Assembly (NCBI GenBank): GCA_902802305.1
Contig: CADCLG010000033.1
Coordinates: 7,002 to 71,001 of the forward strand
Origin: an uncultured Spirochaetaceae bacterium
GTDB lineage: Bacteria; Spirochaetota; Spirochaetia; Treponematales; Treponemataceae
Length of the DNA: 64,000 bases
Direction: 5' to 3'
In this document: piece after piece, positions 8,254 to 17,003 of the stretch
Layout: every line of letters begins with the position of its first letter
Position numbering within the stretch: the stretch's first letter is position 1
Made by a program: the position numbers and the translations under genes
The notes under the pieces: model-generated
The model's database searches: none
Seen by the model: only the letters and a program-made list of their open reading frames with translations
Told to the model about the DNA's origin: nothing

Positions 8254-8907
8254 CTATACGCCTGTACCCCCCCCCATGTCGCCGAATTTAGCCATCAGCT
8301 CTTTTTTGCTGGCTACTCCAAGCTTTGAAAGAATGCGGGTCATGTAGTTGTCTACGGCACGCACTGTAATTCCCATGGCTCGGGCAATTTCTTCTTCTGA
8401 CTTATGCTGAAAAAAGAGGCCTGTTAATTCCCGTTCGCGTTTTGTAAGGCTTCGGTAAAGGTTTGTATAAATTACATAATCAGAAGTAAGGCTTTCTTCC
8501 ATAAAAAAGGAGCCGTCGCCCTTACAGGCTTTTTCCATGGCCTGCAGCAGCACCTCTAAATCTGCATTTTTAGAAACATAGGCAACCGCCCCCGCCGCAA
8601 CAGCCTGCTCCACAATTCCTGCTCCCTTGAACATGGAATAACAGATGCAGTTAAGCCTTGGGTAATTTTCCTTTATAAAGCGGATAAGGGAAAGTCCGTC
8701 TGCATCATCAGACATTCCGCCAAGATTTATATCCACAATGCAGATAAGGCTCTGGTAATCAGGAGCCTTGCAATAGTCTGCCAGAAAATTCTTTGCTTCA
8801 TCAATGGAAGCAAAAGTTCCGCTGCAACGAAAGTCACTTTTTTCTTCTATTATTTTGCTTACACCCTGCCGTACAAGGTTGTGGTCTTCGATTAAAATAA
8901 AATTCAT
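8254..8907 (-). CDS. NarL/LuxR-family response regulator
   Basis: A 217-residue two-component output protein. The receiver domain (1-120) shows acidic residues ED at 7-8, the phosphoacceptor D59 in CIVDINLGG, and the conserved Lys in VSKNAD. A LuxR-type HTH (about 150-205) carries LTKRERELTGLF and AVDNYMTRILSKLG. It lies 44 bp after the histidine kinase and is evidently its partner. The last codons contain a run of nine G's (8267-8275), so slippage would change only the extreme C-terminus. Likely targets are the three similar promoters flanking this operon (inference). Confidence 0.92.
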   Translation of the reverse strand: MNFILIEDHNLVRQGVSKIIEEKSDFRCSGTFASIDEAKNFLADYCKAPDYQSLICIVDINLGGMSDDADGLSLIRFIKENYPRLNCICYSMFKGAGIVEQAVAAGAVAYVSKNADLEVLLQAMEKACKGDGSFFMEESLTSDYVIYTNLYRSLTKRERELTGLFFQHKSEEEIARAMGITVRAVDNYMTRILSKLGVASKKELMAKFGDMGGGTGV

Positions 8908-8950
8908 TTTGCCCTCAAAAAATTATAGCATATAAAATGGATTAAGCCAT

Positions 8951-10210
8951 CTACTTCCCAATGCAAATCTCCACTTCCGTGCCCTCGCCTGCTTCGGAAA
9001 TATATTTAATGCTGCCACCAATTTCGTTCAGACGCAGCTTTATGTTTTGCAGTCCAAAGTGAAGATTTTTTATGCTGGTGATTTTTTTGCTGTTCATTAT
9101 TTCAAGAGCTTTTTGGTCAAGGCCGTGGCCGTCGTCGGTAATAAAAATCATAAGACCCTGGCGGATTTTGTCGCTAGTACTAGGGTTACGGATTAAAACT
9201 GTTACTTCCACGGCCCCGCTGTGCTTTTCGATATTTGAAAGCAGCTCCATAATAATTCTGAAAAGATGGTGAAATGCAAGCTGTGGCAGCGTGTCAAAAT
9301 CTGCATCCTCAGTAATTATAAGAGATGTATTAATGCCGGTACGTCTTTGAAAGCTGTCAACGGCATTTTTTAAGGCTGAAGTAAAGCTTCCCTTATCCAT
9401 GTTTATAGAAGAAAGTGTATAGCAGGCATTGCGGATATTTTCTATGCAGTCAGTCTGATTCCTTTTGATTTCCCCAGCCAGCTCCTTATCTTCAATTCTT
9501 TCTGCAAGAATGGAAACATAGCGCATCTGCTGGGCAACCGAATCGTGCAGTTCCAGGGCAAGGCGGCGGCGTTCCTCCTCCTGACCTTTGTTTGTAGCTT
9601 TAAGTATTTTTTCAATTTCAGTTCTGCGGGCATAGGTAAACTGATAAAAAAGCAGAAGCAGTATTATTAGCAACAAAAGAATGCTCATGGAAATAATAAG
9701 CTGCATAAAAATTGTTCCGCTTTTCTGATAAAGCAATCCCTTTGAAATGTAAAATGCAGTTACAAGGCGGGAAAGCTCCTTTGCATCCTGTTCAAGGCAG
9801 GCTTTTTCCATTTCTTTCAGCTGATTTTGAATACCGTATATACCGTCTGCAATTCTGTAGGTTTTAAGATTTTTCTCTTTTTCAAGCTCCTGTAAAAAAA
9901 TGTTCTGAGCGGCTATAATTTTTACTGTGTCCTCTTCAGAAATTGCTTCATCAAGACTTATCCATGCCTTGTAAAGGGCAAAGTCAAGACTTTGTGTTAT
10001 GTAAGCCCGATCCAGAAACTTAGAATTACTTGTACCAAGCTCTGTTTTTTGGGATGCAGTTTTTTCGTTTTCCTGTTTTATGCCGGCATCAGCCTTCTCT
10101 ATAGAACAGGAACCTGTCAAAATCAGAATAAGTGAGAAAAGAAAAGCTGAAACTGTTCGGCGGGCTCTTATTGCTGTCAGGCTGGAAGCGAAAAATCTTT
10201 TTAGCATCAT
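8951..10210 (-). CDS. Membrane sensor histidine kinase (HisKA_3 type)
   Basis: Start taken at the ATG at 10208-10210: a TATAAT lies six bases upstream with a TTAAGA -35, so the mRNA would be nearly leaderless. The N-terminus ends in a lipobox-like ILTGSC (Cys about 35). A periplasmic helical sensor region follows, then a transmembrane helix (about 170-190), the dimerisation/phosphoacceptor motif ALELHDSVAQQ (His about 221), and a HATPase with N-box LLSNIEKHS, G-box TDDGHGL and LQNIKLRLNEIGG. It resembles NarX/DegS-type kinases. An upstream in-frame start 28 codons earlier lacks a good ribosome site. Confidence 0.88.
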   Translation of the reverse strand: MMLKRFFASSLTAIRARRTVSAFLFSLILILTGSCSIEKADAGIKQENEKTASQKTELGTSNSKFLDRAYITQSLDFALYKAWISLDEAISEEDTVKIIAAQNIFLQELEKEKNLKTYRIADGIYGIQNQLKEMEKACLEQDAKELSRLVTAFYISKGLLYQKSGTIFMQLIISMSILLLLIILLLLFYQFTYARRTEIEKILKATNKGQEEERRRLALELHDSVAQQMRYVSILAERIEDKELAGEIKRNQTDCIENIRNACYTLSSINMDKGSFTSALKNAVDSFQRRTGINTSLIITEDADFDTLPQLAFHHLFRIIMELLSNIEKHSGAVEVTVLIRNPSTSDKIRQGLMIFITDDGHGLDQKALEIMNSKKITSIKNLHFGLQNIKLRLNEIGGSIKYISEAGEGTEVEICIGK

Positions 10211-10216
10211 AAGGAC

Positions 10217-10245
10217 ATTATAACATACAATTACAAATATCTTAA
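10217..10245 (-). promoter_or_regulatory. Promoter of the two-component operon
   Basis: -10 TATAAT (10217-10222) and -35 TTAAGA (10240-10245), 17 bp apart. The expected transcription start falls on or next to the ATG at 10210. Promoter B for the divergent gene starts only 35 bp away. Confidence 0.6.
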
Positions 10246-10279
10246 GCCTTTGTTCGTGTTTGTTTGTGCTCAAAAAAAT

Positions 10280-10346
10280 GGTGAAAAAAATCATCGAATT
10301 TTGATTAGTTTTCTCTCACTACAAAAGCCTTTTTGGGCACTATAAT
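10280..10346 (+). promoter_or_regulatory. Shared-architecture promoter B (beta-barrel gene)
   Basis: Dyad GGTGA (10280-10284) / TCATC (10291-10295), one base, AATTTTGATTA, TCTCACTACAAA, 15 bases, -10 TATAAT (10341-10346). No -35 hexamer is visible where one should be; the conserved CACTACAAA block occupies that place, as at an activator-dependent promoter. Confidence 0.8.
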
Positions 10347-10366
10347 AAACCACAAGAGGTTTTATT

Positions 10367-10933
10367 ATGAAAAAATTATTAGCTGTAATTATGGCATTAG
10401 GAATTTTTTCTTGTGCAGCTTTTGCTCAGGAAAAATGGAGCGACAATGTTCGTGTTGAAGCAGATTTAAGTATTGGTATTTTTACAAATGCTTTTGAATT
10501 AAAGGGTGCATACATGTTTCCCATCTCAAAAAGCTTTAGCTGGGATGCTGGACTTGAAGTTGATTTTGTTTCAAATTCGTTGCTGAGTGGTGGAGTGAAT
10601 GTTGTATATGCAAGTCAAGTTGGTTACAAAAAAAGCTTCGAAGGTACAAGCATAAATCCTTTTGCTTCTATCTGGTTTAAAGAATTATATCTTAAGTACG
10701 GCTTGGGGCTTGGAATTACAGAGGGCGGAGTTGCTTTTAATCCTTATGATATACGAATAGGATGGCAGCCTAACTTTACTAAAGATAGTAAAAGGTGGAT
10801 TTTTAAACTTGAAATAGGGCTAAGGTCTGTCGCTCAGTATTCAGAATGGACAAATGACGAAGGGGAGCGTGTAAAAAATATATCTACCAGTCCAGACTTT
10901 ATTCTTGCCTTAGGAGCAACCTATAAATTTTAA
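10367..10933 (+). CDS. Small outer-membrane beta-barrel-like protein
   Basis: A 188-residue exported protein with a signal peptide (MKKLLAVIMALGIFSCAAFA, cleavage about residue 20). Alternating hydrophobic/aromatic beta strands run throughout and it ends in a C-terminal Phe (LGATYKF), the typical outer-membrane barrel signature. No named family is recognised. AAGAGG precedes the ATG. It is the first gene behind promoter B and may be co-transcribed with the lipoprotein 88 bp downstream. Function unknown; placing it in the outer membrane is an inference from composition. Confidence 0.65.
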   Translation: MKKLLAVIMALGIFSCAAFAQEKWSDNVRVEADLSIGIFTNAFELKGAYMFPISKSFSWDAGLEVDFVSNSLLSGGVNVVYASQVGYKKSFEGTSINPFASIWFKELYLKYGLGLGITEGGVAFNPYDIRIGWQPNFTKDSKRWIFKLEIGLRSVAQYSEWTNDEGERVKNISTSPDFILALGATYKF

Positions 10934-11021
10934 TTGCTACAGGCTGGGCTATTCTTATAGATAATGTTGCGTATGAACACAATATTTTGAAATTAAATGT
11001 AAAATAAAAAGGGGATGAATT

Positions 11022-12215
11022 TTGAAAAAACTACTTAATGTATTTTCAGCAACAATAATACTTTTTATAGCAATGGGCATAATTGCATGTAATAATGGAA
11101 CTACAGACAACAATTTTTCCACAGAATCTTTTTCTAAAACTACAGTGTTTAATCCAAACTCTACAAAAGTAAGACTTATATCTTTAAGTGCAAAGACTTC
11201 AAGAAGTGCCAGCGTTACAGATGGAGAAGAAGTTTGCGAAATTGAGCCTTTAGAAAAAAAAGAAGTTGAGCTTGGTTCTGAACATGAATATTTCTTTACA
11301 GATTCAGAAGGAAATAAAATTGCTGACATTTCAAAAAGTGATGATGGACAATACCTTCCTGTTTATCTAGAATTAAATGAACCAAAAGAGGGAAAAGAAT
11401 ATTTGCTTTTGAATCAGTATAAAAACGATAATCTTTTGGAAAAGTTTTCACGCTACAAAGATGATGGCACAACCTACGAAACTTACGGACTGCTACTCTA
11501 TGAAGTTGTAGATGCAAATGATGTAGATGCCTACAAATTTAATAATGAAACATTTATCAGAACCTATCCTTCTGCAAATTATTGGATTGACAGCAAAGGC
11601 TATGCTTCTAATAAAATAGGAACAAAAATTACTTATGATGAGAACTTCAAAAATAATTTTACGCCTCTTTCTGATTCCTGGGTAGCATGGGGCTGGAGCA
11701 CAAGGAATGAAGAATTTGACATGTGGTTTTGCCACCGTGTTGTCAGTTACGTTCTTCATGCAAAGGATGGAAATACTTATACAGACAAAACAATAGGAGA
11801 GCAAGCCTCTGTTCAAACAAATATACAGGCCGTTTATTCAGAAAATCCTAACTGGACAGAAAGCTGGAGTACTTCAATACCATCTACAGAAACAACAAAA
11901 TGGAAGGTTACAGAAATCTGGTTTTATTCAACACAAAAGCTATATTATGAAACTGAGTTTAACTCTCTTTCACAAGGGCTTCAGGCTGAACTGCGTAAGA
12001 AGATTGCTGATTGCAGATTATTCTTATCACCACTAGAAAAATCTTCTTATAATGGCTGGATGCCGCAAAATTGTGAATATGCCCTATGTATGCGCCTGGA
12101 AAGTAAAAATTGCTATGTACAGGATGTATGGTGTGAAACAATCGCAACCTCGCTTTTACAAGAGGTTTATAATATGATGATTAAAAGTGCACCAGATTTT
12201 ATAATCAACTATTAA
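11022..12215 (+). CDS. Putative lipoprotein of unknown function (TTG start)
   Basis: A 397-residue protein that begins with TTG (11022-11024) behind AAAAGGGGATG. The ATG inside that site is in another frame and closes after seven codons. The signal peptide ends in the lipobox MGIIAC (Cys about 23), followed by a Thr/Asn-rich linker. The rest is rich in Trp, Tyr and acidic residues with no recognised domain. Its position behind the barrel gene suggests a surface or periplasmic partner. A terminator follows at 12269-12312. Confidence 0.65.
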   Translation: MKKLLNVFSATIILFIAMGIIACNNGTTDNNFSTESFSKTTVFNPNSTKVRLISLSAKTSRSASVTDGEEVCEIEPLEKKEVELGSEHEYFFTDSEGNKIADISKSDDGQYLPVYLELNEPKEGKEYLLLNQYKNDNLLEKFSRYKDDGTTYETYGLLLYEVVDANDVDAYKFNNETFIRTYPSANYWIDSKGYASNKIGTKITYDENFKNNFTPLSDSWVAWGWSTRNEEFDMWFCHRVVSYVLHAKDGNTYTDKTIGEQASVQTNIQAVYSENPNWTESWSTSIPSTETTKWKVTEIWFYSTQKLYYETEFNSLSQGLQAELRKKIADCRLFLSPLEKSSYNGWMPQNCEYALCMRLESKNCYVQDVWCETIATSLLQEVYNMMIKSAPDFIINY

Positions 12216-12268
12216 TCGTGCAGAAAAGCGTATAAACTCGATAAAAAAAACTTTAGATATTTTATTGA

Positions 12269-12312
12269 GAAAAAAGCATCCAATATACACTCATGTATAG
12301 GATGCTTTTTTC
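12269..12312 (+). terminator. Rho-independent terminator after the lipoprotein gene
   Basis: AAAAAAGCATCC pairs with GGATGCTTTTTT around an extended inner stem (ATATAC/GTATA). It ends in a T-run, so it can work in both directions. Confidence 0.8.
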
Positions 12313-12545
12313 TGGGGCTATAAAAAACATTGCCATAAAATGGGGAAGTACAATTTGATTCTCTGCTACACCCAAATTGCCGTCAATAAGTTTTATTCCA
12401 TATTTTGACTTAAATTTTTCGAGAAAACAATTTAGAGAAGGAGTATCGGAATTTCCAGCCTTTACTTCTACGGGAATTACTCCGCCAAATGCCTATTTTT
12501 GGACAATAAAAAATCAGTTTGTACCAGTTGTACCAGTCAAAAATG
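12296..12545 (-). pseudogene. C-terminal remnant of an AAA ATPase with DUF4143
   Basis: On the minus strand a segment reads GVIPVEVKAGNSDTPSL...FLEKFKSKYGIKL...LPHFMAMF, which fits the C-terminal DUF4143 end of a widespread ATPase family, including its I/V-PVEVKAG signature. A preceding piece (DFLLSKN) is in another frame. No start or ATPase domain remains. The region is otherwise the upstream flank of promoter C. Confidence 0.6.
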
Positions 12546-12610
12546 ATGAGAAAAACATCAAATTTTGATTAATTTACTCTCACTACAAAAACATTTTCTT
12601 GAATTAAAAT
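12545..12610 (+). promoter_or_regulatory. Shared-architecture promoter C (repeat-protein gene)
   Basis: Dyad GATG (12545-12548) / CATC (12556-12559), one base, AATTTTGATTAA, TCTCACTACAAA, exactly 15 bases, -10 TAAAAT (12605-12610). Compared with promoter A, the dyad arms have changed together (GGTG/CACC to GATG/CATC), so symmetry is conserved. Confidence 0.8.
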
Positions 12611-12644
12611 AATAAAAGCAAAACTTTAAGGAGATGTATATAAA

Positions 12645-13598
12645 ATGAAAAAGCTGCTTTCAACAATTTTACTGATTTCTGCTGTGATGGCAACAGTTTT
12701 TGCGGCACCAAAAAAAGGGGAAAGTAACAGCATAAAACTTGACCCAAAAAAGAAGTTTGCCATTGAAGGCGTGGAGCTGGGAAGTCTTGAATGGTGTCAG
12801 GACGATGCAAAGCTTACAGCTAAAGGCGAACTTATCTGGAATAAGGATAAAAATGAAGAATGGCTTCATTTTGGATGGGATCTTCGCGGTACTGATTTGA
12901 GTCAGTATGGTGGAATTCGTTTAGAAGTCGCATCAATTAAGGATAGAGAAGATTTACGTGTTGAAATGATAAATCCTGCAAGTGCCGGAAGCGCTACTTT
13001 TGCATTTGAAAAAGATGGTATCTGTTATGTATTCTTCGACGGTACTAACAGATGGTATGGTGATATGAAAGATCCAGATCCGGAAGAAGGCTACGAAATT
13101 AGATTTCTGGTAAACATACCAAGAATGACAAAAACTGTAATTAAAAGCATTGAGCTTATTAAGAAAGAAAGTATTCCAGATGCTTCAGATCTTGAGTTGA
13201 TGGGGGTTCCATTTGGAAGTCAATCCTGGCAAACTCATATTATGGGAAAAGAAATAACCTGGTTAAAGGGTGAAATTGATGGTAATGCCGGTTGGAATTT
13301 TACAGAAGTTGACCTTTCTGAATATGACAGAATCCGTGTTGAACTAGAAAGTAATGACGCAACTAACATTGAACTCTCACTTAATAGTAAAGACTGGAAA
13401 AATTACCATACCTTCTATCAGCTGGAGCCAAATGTTCTTGAAGCTGATTTAACAGGTGAAGGTGCCGGCTACAAAAATGATGATTCTCTTCCTTTGGATA
13501 AATCAGATGGACTGTATGTATATATTCGTCAAAATAATGGTGGAAAACCAAGAACAAAGGATATGCATACTGTTGTAAAAAAAGCGTTCAGCTTTTGA
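12645..13598 (+). CDS. Secreted carbohydrate-binding-like repeat protein, 5' part
   Basis: AAGGAG and a signal peptide (MKKLLSTILLISAVMATVFA) begin this 317-residue reading. It contains two units of about 140 residues (about 38-175 and 185-317). Each has a GVELGS/GVPFGS entry, a W-rich strand, and a (T/V)DLS-x-Y-xx-IR-(L/V)E signature resembling galactose-binding or CBM11-like beta-sandwiches. The frame breaks at a run of seven A's (13577-13583). With one more A it would read on as KKSVQLLKGKRVANEN into the next gene. The two together are almost surely one about 615-residue protein. Confidence 0.7.
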   Translation: MKKLLSTILLISAVMATVFAAPKKGESNSIKLDPKKKFAIEGVELGSLEWCQDDAKLTAKGELIWNKDKNEEWLHFGWDLRGTDLSQYGGIRLEVASIKDREDLRVEMINPASAGSATFAFEKDGICYVFFDGTNRWYGDMKDPDPEEGYEIRFLVNIPRMTKTVIKSIELIKKESIPDASDLELMGVPFGSQSWQTHIMGKEITWLKGEIDGNAGWNFTEVDLSEYDRIRVELESNDATNIELSLNSKDWKNYHTFYQLEPNVLEADLTGEGAGYKNDDSLPLDKSDGLYVYIRQNNGGKPRTKDMHTVVKKAFSF

Positions 13599-14494
13599 AA
13601 GGAAAACGTGTAGCAAATGAAAATCTTATGTTACTGGGAAGTAATTTTGGTTCATCCACATGGAATGCCTTTGTTTTTGATGGCGGAATTATTGAATGGA
13701 ATCAGGATGGAAGAAGCAGAAGTGCTCAGACCGGCTGGAATCTGACCGGAGTGGATTTATCGGATTATGAGAAAATCCGGATTGAACTTGAATCAAGTGA
13801 TATAAATGTTGACCTCAGAATGTGTCAGTATGATAAGAATGATAGAAATAAAAGAGCTGATTTGTATACCCAGGCTGTAAAACCAAATGTTCTTGAGGCT
13901 TATCTTGACGGAAGAGAATACTCTGGACACTGGGAAGAAGGCGGATATACCTGGGAGCCTACAAAGCGTATAGATGAAATTCAGATTCATGTTGATCCAA
14001 TTACTAAAACAGGTCTTAAAACAAAAGTAAAATCTGTAACTTTATTGAAGGCCGGTGAAGATGTTCCTCAGCCAGAAAGAATTGTTTTGAATGGTGCAAA
14101 ATTAGGTTCTATAAGAGATAAGGCTTATATTGATGATGATTTTGCAATCAACTGGACAAAAGGAAATTATACACAATGCGGCTGGCGACTTGATAAACTT
14201 GAAGGAGAAATTCTTGAAGTAAAAGTTTCTGCTACAGATGCTCCATTACGTTTCAGAGTTCGTGATATTGGAACCGATAATGAAACAAGCTGGCTGGATG
14301 ATGGAACACATGTTTTCCGTATAAATTTGAAAACAAAGAAAATGGAATCAAATGGCAGATGGAAAGATTCTGAGTGGAATAAGAGTCCAAAGCCTTTTGA
14401 TTTTTCAAAGGGCTGTGAAATTGTTCTTGAAGCAGCAAACGGTGTTTTCAAAGATGGTAAAAAGACTGTTGTTGAATATATAAAGGTTGAATAA
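13595..14494 (+). CDS. Secreted carbohydrate-binding-like repeat protein, 3' part (out of frame)
   Basis: Continues the repeats of the preceding reading: GSNFGSSTWNAF...TGVDLSDYEKIRIELESSD and a further unit starting GAKLGSIRDKAY. It has no signal peptide, and its only possible start is a TTG at 13595 overlapping the previous stop. As a separate protein it would stay in the cytoplasm, which makes little sense for these domains. Frameshifting, transcript slippage at the A-run, phase variation or a sequencing error would restore the fusion. Confidence 0.65.
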   Translation: MKGKRVANENLMLLGSNFGSSTWNAFVFDGGIIEWNQDGRSRSAQTGWNLTGVDLSDYEKIRIELESSDINVDLRMCQYDKNDRNKRADLYTQAVKPNVLEAYLDGREYSGHWEEGGYTWEPTKRIDEIQIHVDPITKTGLKTKVKSVTLLKAGEDVPQPERIVLNGAKLGSIRDKAYIDDDFAINWTKGNYTQCGWRLDKLEGEILEVKVSATDAPLRFRVRDIGTDNETSWLDDGTHVFRINLKTKKMESNGRWKDSEWNKSPKPFDFSKGCEIVLEAANGVFKDGKKTVVEYIKVE

Positions 14495-14499
14495 GCATG

Positions 14500-14560
14500 T
14501 GGATTGCTTCGTTGCTACGCTCCTCGCAATGACGAGGAGTCGGTTAAACGAAGCAATCCA
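14500..14560. repeat. Dispersed palindromic element (GGATTGCTTCG type)
   Basis: GGATTGCTTCG at 14501-14511 pairs with CGAAGCAATCC ending at 14559. An inner CGCAATGAC word is shared in style with the other dispersed elements of the window. It lies between two convergent genes and could also help end transcription. Confidence 0.55.
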
Positions 14561-14606
14561 TTACCCTTTCAGGCCGCCGGTGCTTACACCGTACTTTTGT
14601 TATCTA

Positions 14607-15776
14607 TTATAATTGATTTATCAATGTAAGATAATCAATGTAAAAATCCGTTATATTGTTTTTGATTGTAAAGCCACCCTGAAGAGCCATGTGGTCTCCC
14701 CTGTAAGTTGGCATTACATACCAGATACCTTTTTTAAGCTCAGCTGCATCTGAATAATTTTCTCTTGGAGCATAATCGGGAGCAAGAGCTGCAATTGTGT
14801 TTACAAGGCCATCATTTTCCTGCCATTCTTTTCCAAGATAAATACCATCTGGAGTTATACCTTCGAAGCTTCCCATGCGGCTTGCACTTCTCTGAAAGAT
14901 CTCTTCCATAATTTCTACAGAAGGTTTCTGACTTCCATCCTCTGCAAGCTCTGTCGCACTGCAAGGAAATGAAAAGTAATATGCGGTATCGAGTGTTTTA
15001 AGCCATTGATTAATAACCGCAGCATTCTGAATGTGCATATCATAGTCTGCATAATCATAATCAGCTCTGCCATCTTTTTTCGGTGCATTAGTTTTATCCA
15101 TCTGCTCCTGCATTTTTGTTTTAGGCTCAGGATTTTCATCCGGAATGTGATAAGCAGAAGTTCCGTTGTGAGGAGCTGAAAGTGCTGTTACTGAATAAAT
15201 CCAGTCTCCATGACCACCAGCAAAAAGTGGACTTAAGTCTTCAGGAGAAGTTGCATTAATTTCTGCTTCAGATCCATATGCCATAAGATGAGCAAGAAGT
15301 CTTACTGTAACACCACCAAAAGAATGACCTAAAAGATTAATCTTATTTTCACTATCCCATACAGGAATCAATGGATCTTTAGAAAAATCTCTTCCATAGC
15401 GGTCATGACCACAGCGTTCAGAATGCTCTTTGCCGTAGTCTGTAACAGTGCCTGTTAACTGAGCATAAAGCTCACATACTCTGTCCCATGCACTACCCTG
15501 AGGAGCAACTGATGCATCATATGTATTAAAGCCTTCCTTTCTAAGCTGCTTCATTAATGAGCCGTTTTTAAGTCCCCAGTAAGGAAATATTTTATTTTGA
15601 AAATCATAATGCCCCCAGCCAGAAAGGCCATGGACAAAGACAAATGTATAATTGGTATTCCATTCACCGCTAATCAATTTAGGATCTTCTTTATTTGATT
15701 TAGTTGATGAACATCCAGCCAGTAATAAGATTGCTGCAGCAAGTACAGCAGAAAATATAAGTTTTGTTTGTTTCAT
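14607..15776 (-). CDS. Lipase-like alpha/beta hydrolase lipoprotein
   Basis: A 389-residue exported hydrolase. The signal peptide ends in lipobox LLLAGC (Cys about 22). The oxyanion-region motif FVHGLSGWG (about 47-55), nucleophile elbow GHSFGG (Ser about 150) and C-terminal His in YRGDHMA form a catalytic set like the staphylococcal/Geobacillus lipase family, which hydrolyses acylglycerols. The His and Asp residues in the inserted region (GHDRYGRDF) could bind metal as in that family. A fragment of a second copy lies at 20449-20535 next to the intact permease gene. Confidence 0.85.
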   Translation of the reverse strand: MKQTKLIFSAVLAAAILLLAGCSSTKSNKEDPKLISGEWNTNYTFVFVHGLSGWGHYDFQNKIFPYWGLKNGSLMKQLRKEGFNTYDASVAPQGSAWDRVCELYAQLTGTVTDYGKEHSERCGHDRYGRDFSKDPLIPVWDSENKINLLGHSFGGVTVRLLAHLMAYGSEAEINATSPEDLSPLFAGGHGDWIYSVTALSAPHNGTSAYHIPDENPEPKTKMQEQMDKTNAPKKDGRADYDYADYDMHIQNAAVINQWLKTLDTAYYFSFPCSATELAEDGSQKPSVEIMEEIFQRSASRMGSFEGITPDGIYLGKEWQENDGLVNTIAALAPDYAPRENYSDAAELKKGIWYVMPTYRGDHMALQGGFTIKNNITDFYIDYLTLINQL

Positions 15777-15850
15777 AGTTAGAATATACTAACGACAATG
15801 AAAAAAGTAAATAAATTTTATACAATTAAATTGGATATAATATAAAATTA

Positions 15851-15982
15851 TCAGCCTTTTATACCACCGGTAGAAACACCATTGACGATGTATTTTCTTG
15901 TAAGGATAAAAAGAATAATCATTGGCAGAACAACTATGGTTGAGGCGGCAAGCACAGCTTGCCTCTGAGCCGTTCTTTCGAT
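15851..15982 (-). pseudogene. C-terminal remnant of an ABC sugar permease (MalG type)
   Basis: The minus strand reads AVLAASTIVVLPMIILFIL, then TRKYIVNGVSTGGIKG and a stop. This closely matches the C-terminus of the intact permease at 20536 (MAASTIVVLPMIILFII, ARKYIVNGVARGGIKE). Nothing upstream belongs to the permease. It lies just upstream of the intact lipase, the mirror of the arrangement at 20.45 kb. Confidence 0.8.
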
Positions 15983-16228
15983 AATCCTAAAACAACCCTT
16001 ACGGCTTGTTTTTTAACGGATTTTCGATTATAGGCATTATAATATTTTTCTTCAATATATTCAATTTTATCAGGGCTCAAAATCACCGGGGATATGCCTT
16101 TCTCAATTCCCTGTCATTAAGGATAAGGCTAGAAGTTAAAAGGCTTTCCTTGAGTTTTTTCTATTCGATTCATAGTCAGTGGTCCATTTTACGGTTATAA
16201 AAGTAATAAAGGGAGATTCCTGGTTATA

Positions 16229-16352
16229 AAGCTTCCGACTTAACATAAATTAACTTGTGTTAAGTTGGAAGTTTAATAAAAAATATCTAAAAATATTTAT
16301 AGAATAAACAACCTTATCCGACTTAAATCATAAATGCTATTGTTAAGTCGGA
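16229..16352. repeat. Two-unit hairpin array, second copy
   Basis: Two hairpins with the same arms as at 2827-3112, right arms 83 bp apart. The first has one base change in its right arm (AAGTTGG). The left flank (from about 16045, AATATATTCAATTTTATCAG) and the right flank (TAGTTAATTTAAATTATC) match the first locus, so two units have been lost or gained between copies. Confidence 0.75.
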
Positions 16353-16394
16353 AGTTATATGTAAAAGAACCCAAAAATCTTGTAATTAGTTAAT

Positions 16395-17003
16395 TTAAAT
16401 TATCTCTTTATTTGCCTTTTCAATTATCTCTTCAAAGAAATCCCCGTATTCTTCTTCCTTCATCTGAACATAGCCAGCTCTGTTTTCCGGACCAACCTTT
16501 GCCAGGATTTCTTCTTTGATTTGATTGTATCTGTCGCGGGCCTCATCATGATTTTTCAAATAATTGCGGAATAAAATGTGGCGTTTGTATTCTTCATTAT
16601 TAACCGAGCATACATAAAGATGATGGTCAATACTATCAAGAATTTCGTTATGCACCGTGCCACTTCTTCCAAAAGCTTCACGCCCCATGATTCCTCTATC
16701 ACCCTCATGAAGATATCCAATTCCCGCCAGTGCTGATTTTATTTTTTCAAAATCTTCCCAGTTTTCCAGTCCAACATCAATATCAATAATCGGTTTTGCC
16801 TTCATTCCTGGAATTGAAGTGCTGCCAACGTGCTGCACCTGGCAAGGAATTGTAAGCACTTTCTGTAATTCAGTCTTTATCTTCAAAAATTGCTGAGGCC
16901 AATCTTTCTTATATTCAACAACAAGAAATTCAAATAATAAATCGACATTATAGTGAAAGTCAAGATATAATGATGAAAAAATTATTCGAAATAAAATCGA
17001 CAT
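16395..17003 (-). CDS. GrpB/UPF0157-family protein, copy 2
   Basis: Intact over the family core (VVEYKKDWPQQFLKIK to the C-terminal IIEKANKEII). It carries HVGSTSIPGMKAKPIIDIDV and HHLYVC, the nucleotidyltransferase-like core. The N-terminus is abnormal: the MSI of copy 1 is replaced by about 28 residues (MSILFRIIFSSLYLDF...) read from the ATG at 17001-17003. That ATG lies inside the end of the upstream peptidase gene. No better in-frame start exists. A join between the two genes appears to have replaced the native start, so expression is uncertain. Confidence 0.75.
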   Translation of the reverse strand: MSILFRIIFSSLYLDFHYNVDLLFEFLVVEYKKDWPQQFLKIKTELQKVLTIPCQVQHVGSTSIPGMKAKPIIDIDVGLENWEDFEKIKSALAGIGYLHEGDRGIMGREAFGRSGTVHNEILDSIDHHLYVCSVNNEEYKRHILFRNYLKNHDEARDRYNQIKEEILAKVGPENRAGYVQMKEEEYGDFFEEIIEKANKEII

